From: an uncultured Bacteroidales bacterium
Lineage (GTDB): Bacteria > Bacteroidota > Bacteroidia > Bacteroidales > UBA932
Length of the DNA: 8,909 nt
Reading direction: 5' to 3'
Assembly: GCA_946405485.1 (NCBI GenBank)
Contig: CAMJHJ010000090.1
Location: 1 to 8,909, forward strand
Made by a program: the position numbers and the translations under genes. The notes beneath the pieces were generated by a model. It saw only the letters and a list, made by a program, of their open reading frames with translations. It was not told where the DNA came from and searched no databases. The number at the start of each line of letters is the position of its first letter. Position 1 is the stretch's first letter. Positions 6,643 to 8,909 of this stretch are shown here, in pieces.

Positions 6643-6673
6643 TTGGATTTGATATGAATAATTGGTAAATTTG
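6643..6673 (+). promoter_or_regulatory. Bacteroidota -33/-7 promoter for the cytochrome/oxidoreductase operon
   Basis: TTG at 6643-6645, a 20-base spacer and TAAATTTG at 6666-6673 fit the -33/-7 consensus (the -33 lacks its first T). Transcription should start near 6678-6681, about 18 bases before the ATG at 6698. This rules out the TTG at 6662, which lies within the promoter, as start. Confidence 0.65.
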
Positions 6674-6697
6674 TACGATTGTGCATACATAGTTGCG

Positions 6698-8221
6698 ATG
6701 TCGAACAAGAACAAATTCCTACTGGTTGCGCTCGCCGGCCTCGTGCTCGGCGTGATCCTGATGATTTTGTTCGATACGGCCATGCAAAAGACTTCTACCA
6801 ACGCTTACTGCATGTCCTGCCATGTCCATCCGGATGCGGATGCGGCCTGGAAGATGTCGGTCCATTTCAACAATGGCAGCGGTACGAAGACCGACTGCGC
6901 GGCCTGCCATCTGCCCCCCAAAGGCACGAAGGGCTATTATGCCGCCAAAGCCAAGACCGGAGTGAAGGATCTCTGGTCCTATCTTACCAAGAAGCCGGAG
7001 GAACTCGATTTCGAGAGCAAGAAGGAACTCGACCATGCCGTGAAGATCGTCTACAACGCCTCCTGCAAGGAGTGTCACGTCAACCTTTTCCCGGAAGGGA
7101 TCAGCGACGACGGCGTGATCGCCCATCTCTATTATCAGGAAAACGAGGAGAAACTCGGCCTCCAGTGCATCAGCTGCCATCTGGATGTCGGTCATTTCAA
7201 TCCCAATTACCAGCATAAGAAGATGACCGGCGTGCCGGTCAAGGCCGTTTCCGCCGCGGATATCTATACGGAGCCCTGTGCCCTGACTGCCTTCGAGAAC
7301 TTTACGGAAACCATTCCGGGCACGCCCGTTTCGCTGAGGATGGTTGCCGTGCCGGGCGGTTCTTTCCGCTTGGGCAGTCCCGACGGGGAGCCTTTCCGGG
7401 GCGGGGACGAGTCTCCGCAGCGGAGTGTGACCGTGTCAGACTTCTTCATGGGAGAGGTTGAGGTGACCTGGGACCAGTACTGGGCGTTCTACGGTGAGAC
7501 GATGTCCGAAGGCCGTACTCCGCCGGAGACGGTCTATGCCAACAATGCGCGCTGGGAGCTGGATGCCATCAGCGGACCCACCCCGCCCTTCGGCAATCCC
7601 GACCAGGGCTGGGGCATGGGCGACCGCCCTGCGCTGACGATGACGCACTATGCGGCCACGGTATTCTGCGAATGGCTGTCCCTCAAGACCGGCAAGCATT
7701 ACCGCCTCCCGACGGAAGCGGAATGGGAGTATGCAGCCCGCGGCGGCACTGAGACGCCGTATTTCTTCGAGGGCAGTCCCAAGAAGTTCTCCGACCGGGG
7801 TTTCTGGCGCCGTTTCTCGAAGGCGGACACCTCCGTCATCGCGAGCAGCATCATCTATGCGGCCAACAGCAAAAACCGGACGGCAGAGCCTTCCCGGGTG
7901 CGCGCCAATCCTTTCGGCTTGAAGAACATGAACGGCAATGTCCTGGAGTATTGCGCCGACTGGTATGCCTCCGACGCGTATGCTCAGTTGGAGGATGGTG
8001 CCGTGGATCCCAAGGGGCCCGAGAGCGGTGAGGAAAGGGTGGTGCGCGGCGGCATGTACGCCGATGATGCCGCCGATGTGCGCAGCGCCTCCCGGCGCCA
8101 TACCGAGCATGATGCGTGGCTGCGGACGGACCCGCAGAATCCGAAGAGCATCTGGTGGTATTCCGATATCAAGGGTATCGGCTTCCGGGTGGTCTGTGAA
8201 GTACCTGACGGACTGAAATAA
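6698..8221 (+). CDS. Membrane-anchored tetrahaem NapC/NrfH-type cytochrome c fused to a SUMF1 (FGE-fold) domain
   Basis: The 507-residue product has an N-terminal membrane anchor (about 8-26) followed by four CxxCH haem motifs: CMSCH (38-42), CAACH (67-71), CKECH (123-127) and CISCH (157-161). Spacing and surrounding residues (SVHFNNGSG-x-KTDCAACHLP, GHFNPNY) are those of the NapC/NirT/NrfH quinol dehydrogenases, which pass electrons from menaquinol to periplasmic partners. From about 213 to 502 follows a SUMF1/FGE-sulfatase domain: GGSFRLGS, EVTWDQY, YRLPTEAEWEYAARGG (335-350), NPFGLKNMNGNVLEYCADWY (404-423), RVVRGG and GFRVVCE. The two copper-binding cysteines of true formylglycine-generating enzymes are replaced (Asp456 and Val461 by eye), and no EgtB-type His iron site is seen, so the domain may be structural or binding. 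The ATG at 6698 is set by the promoter at 6643-6673. A Tat-exported oxidoreductase gene follows after 20 bases and is probably co-transcribed. Confidence 0.92.
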   Translation: MSNKNKFLLVALAGLVLGVILMILFDTAMQKTSTNAYCMSCHVHPDADAAWKMSVHFNNGSGTKTDCAACHLPPKGTKGYYAAKAKTGVKDLWSYLTKKPEELDFESKKELDHAVKIVYNASCKECHVNLFPEGISDDGVIAHLYYQENEEKLGLQCISCHLDVGHFNPNYQHKKMTGVPVKAVSAADIYTEPCALTAFENFTETIPGTPVSLRMVAVPGGSFRLGSPDGEPFRGGDESPQRSVTVSDFFMGEVEVTWDQYWAFYGETMSEGRTPPETVYANNARWELDAISGPTPPFGNPDQGWGMGDRPALTMTHYAATVFCEWLSLKTGKHYRLPTEAEWEYAARGGTETPYFFEGSPKKFSDRGFWRRFSKADTSVIASSIIYAANSKNRTAEPSRVRANPFGLKNMNGNVLEYCADWYASDAYAQLEDGAVDPKGPESGEERVVRGGMYADDAADVRSASRRHTEHDAWLRTDPQNPKSIWWYSDIKGIGFRVVCEVPDGLK

Positions 8222-8241
8222 TAACCATAAAAAGATACAGT

Positions 8242-8909
8242 ATGAGTGACAACAAAATGGGTAGAAGAGAGTTTCTCTCTTACTCCGCGGTCCTCGGCGC
8301 GGCAGGCGTCGTCGGCCTTGCCTCCTGTGGCAAAAAAGAAACCATCACCCCTTTGCGCGAGCCGGGTTCCTACTATGTACCCGAACTTCCCGACAAGGCC
8401 ATTGACGGTAAAGAACTGAAAGTCGGCCTCGTCGGTTGCGGCGGCCGTGGCTCCGGTGCGATCCAGAACCTGCTGGATGCCGCAGACGGCATCAAGGTGG
8501 TTGCTCTGGGCGATGTGTTCCAGGACCGTATCGATGCTGTCAAGACCAAGCTTGCCGAACGTGGACAGCTTGTCCCGGACGAGAATTGCTTCGTGGGATT
8601 CGACGCCTATAAGAAGGTGATCGACATGGTGGACATGGTGATCCTCACCACCCCTCCCGTCTTCCGTCCCGACCAGTTCAAGTATGCGGTCGAGAAGGGT
8701 GTTCATTCTTTCCTTGAGAAACCGATCTGCGTGGATCCCAAGGGCTACCGCACCTGCGTGGCCGCTTCCAAGCAGGCTGAGGCGAAGGGTTTGTGCGTCG
8801 TCACCGGCACCCAGCGCCATCACCAGCGCGAGTACGTCGAGGCCTACAAGAAGATCTCCGAGGGCCTGATCGGCAACATCACCGGCGGCAACGTCTATTG
8901 GAACCAGGG
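8242..8909 (+). CDS. Tat-exported lipoprotein, Gfo/Idh/MocA family oxidoreductase (3' end outside window)
   Basis: The frame is open to the window edge, giving the first 222 residues with no stop. The N-terminus is a twin-arginine signal (GRREFLSYS, Arg8-Arg9) with a hydrophobic stretch ending in a lipobox (GLASC, Cys29), so the folded, cofactor-loaded enzyme is probably exported and lipid-anchored. The dinucleotide-binding Rossmann motif VGLVGCGGRGSG spans 61-72; the family's EKP motif with its conserved Lys is at 159-161, followed by VTGTQRHHQREY (187-198). Gfo/Idh/MocA members use NAD(P) in sugar or sugar-like oxidoreduction; exported members with tightly held NAD include GH109-type glycosidases and glycoside 3-oxidising enzymes. 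The substrate cannot be read from this part. It lies 20 bases after the tetrahaem-SUMF1 gene with no promoter or terminator between, so it shares that operon. Confidence 0.92.
   Translation, partial: MSDNKMGRREFLSYSAVLGAAGVVGLASCGKKETITPLREPGSYYVPELPDKAIDGKELKVGLVGCGGRGSGAIQNLLDAADGIKVVALGDVFQDRIDAVKTKLAERGQLVPDENCFVGFDAYKKVIDMVDMVILTTPPVFRPDQFKYAVEKGVHSFLEKPICVDPKGYRTCVAASKQAEAKGLCVVTGTQRHHQREYVEAYKKISEGLIGNITGGNVYWNQ

Noticed and set aside
6641..6665. Direct repeat AATTGG in the divergent promoter gap (6641-6646 and 6660-6665)
   Set aside because: Six AT-rich bases repeated in a promoter region are too likely by chance to call an operator.
6662..6697. Twelve-residue N-terminal extension of the tetrahaem protein from a TTG
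   Set aside because: The extension overlaps the -7 box at 6666-6673, so it would not be transcribed; the ATG at 6698 gives a normal anchor sequence.
7984..8823. 279-codon open frame on the minus strand
   Set aside because: It lies antisense across the end of the tetrahaem-SUMF1 gene and the start of the Gfo/Idh/MocA gene, both with clear family motifs. It is a by-product of high GC codon use.
1..8909. CRISPR arrays, tRNA or rRNA genes, insertion sequences, integrase or phage genes
   Set aside because: No regularly spaced repeats, no tRNA-like cloverleaf or rRNA sequence, and no transposase or integrase motifs were noticed on either strand.

Overview
The window looks like a chromosomal piece of a fairly GC-rich member of the Bacteroidota, probably Bacteroidales. 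Three signs support this: -7/-33 promoters of the TTTG-N20-TAnnTTTG type in both divergent intergenic gaps, start codons without clear Shine-Dalgarno sequences, and gene families typical of that phylum. No rRNA, tRNA, CRISPR array, insertion sequence or integrase was seen. Coding density is high; the longest gap is about 150 bases (2300-2446) and holds two divergent promoters.

Left part (1-3360): the 3' half of galE (UDP-glucose 4-epimerase) runs rightward and overlaps tail-to-tail with a leftward dacB-type D-Ala-D-Ala carboxypeptidase/endopeptidase (PBP4, peptidase S13). Next come a leftward 95-residue helical protein of unknown function, with its own promoter and a terminator that abuts the dacB start, and a rightward two-gene operon. 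That operon encodes a six-helix membrane protein and a small winged-helix regulator, and ends in a clear intrinsic terminator. The operon promoter carries two copies of a TAAAC-N2-GTTTA-like dyad that may be the regulator's operators.

Right part (3358-8909): two divergent transcription units share an 80-base promoter region. Leftward is a translationally coupled pair: a 600-residue polytopic membrane protein (resembling DUF6057) and a lipoprotein with one CxxCH haem motif followed by TolB/PD40-type propeller repeats. Rightward is a membrane-anchored tetrahaem NapC/NrfH-type cytochrome fused to a SUMF1 (formylglycine-generating-enzyme fold) domain. It is followed 20 bases later by a Tat-exported lipoprotein of the Gfo/Idh/MocA oxidoreductase family that runs off the window and has no stop within it.

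The right part is the most interesting. Two c-type haem proteins, an exported dinucleotide-binding oxidoreductase and a large membrane protein lie in a head-to-head arrangement. A reasonable but untested inference is an envelope redox module in which the cytochrome exchanges electrons between the quinone pool and an extracytoplasmic reaction, possibly sugar oxidation/reduction.
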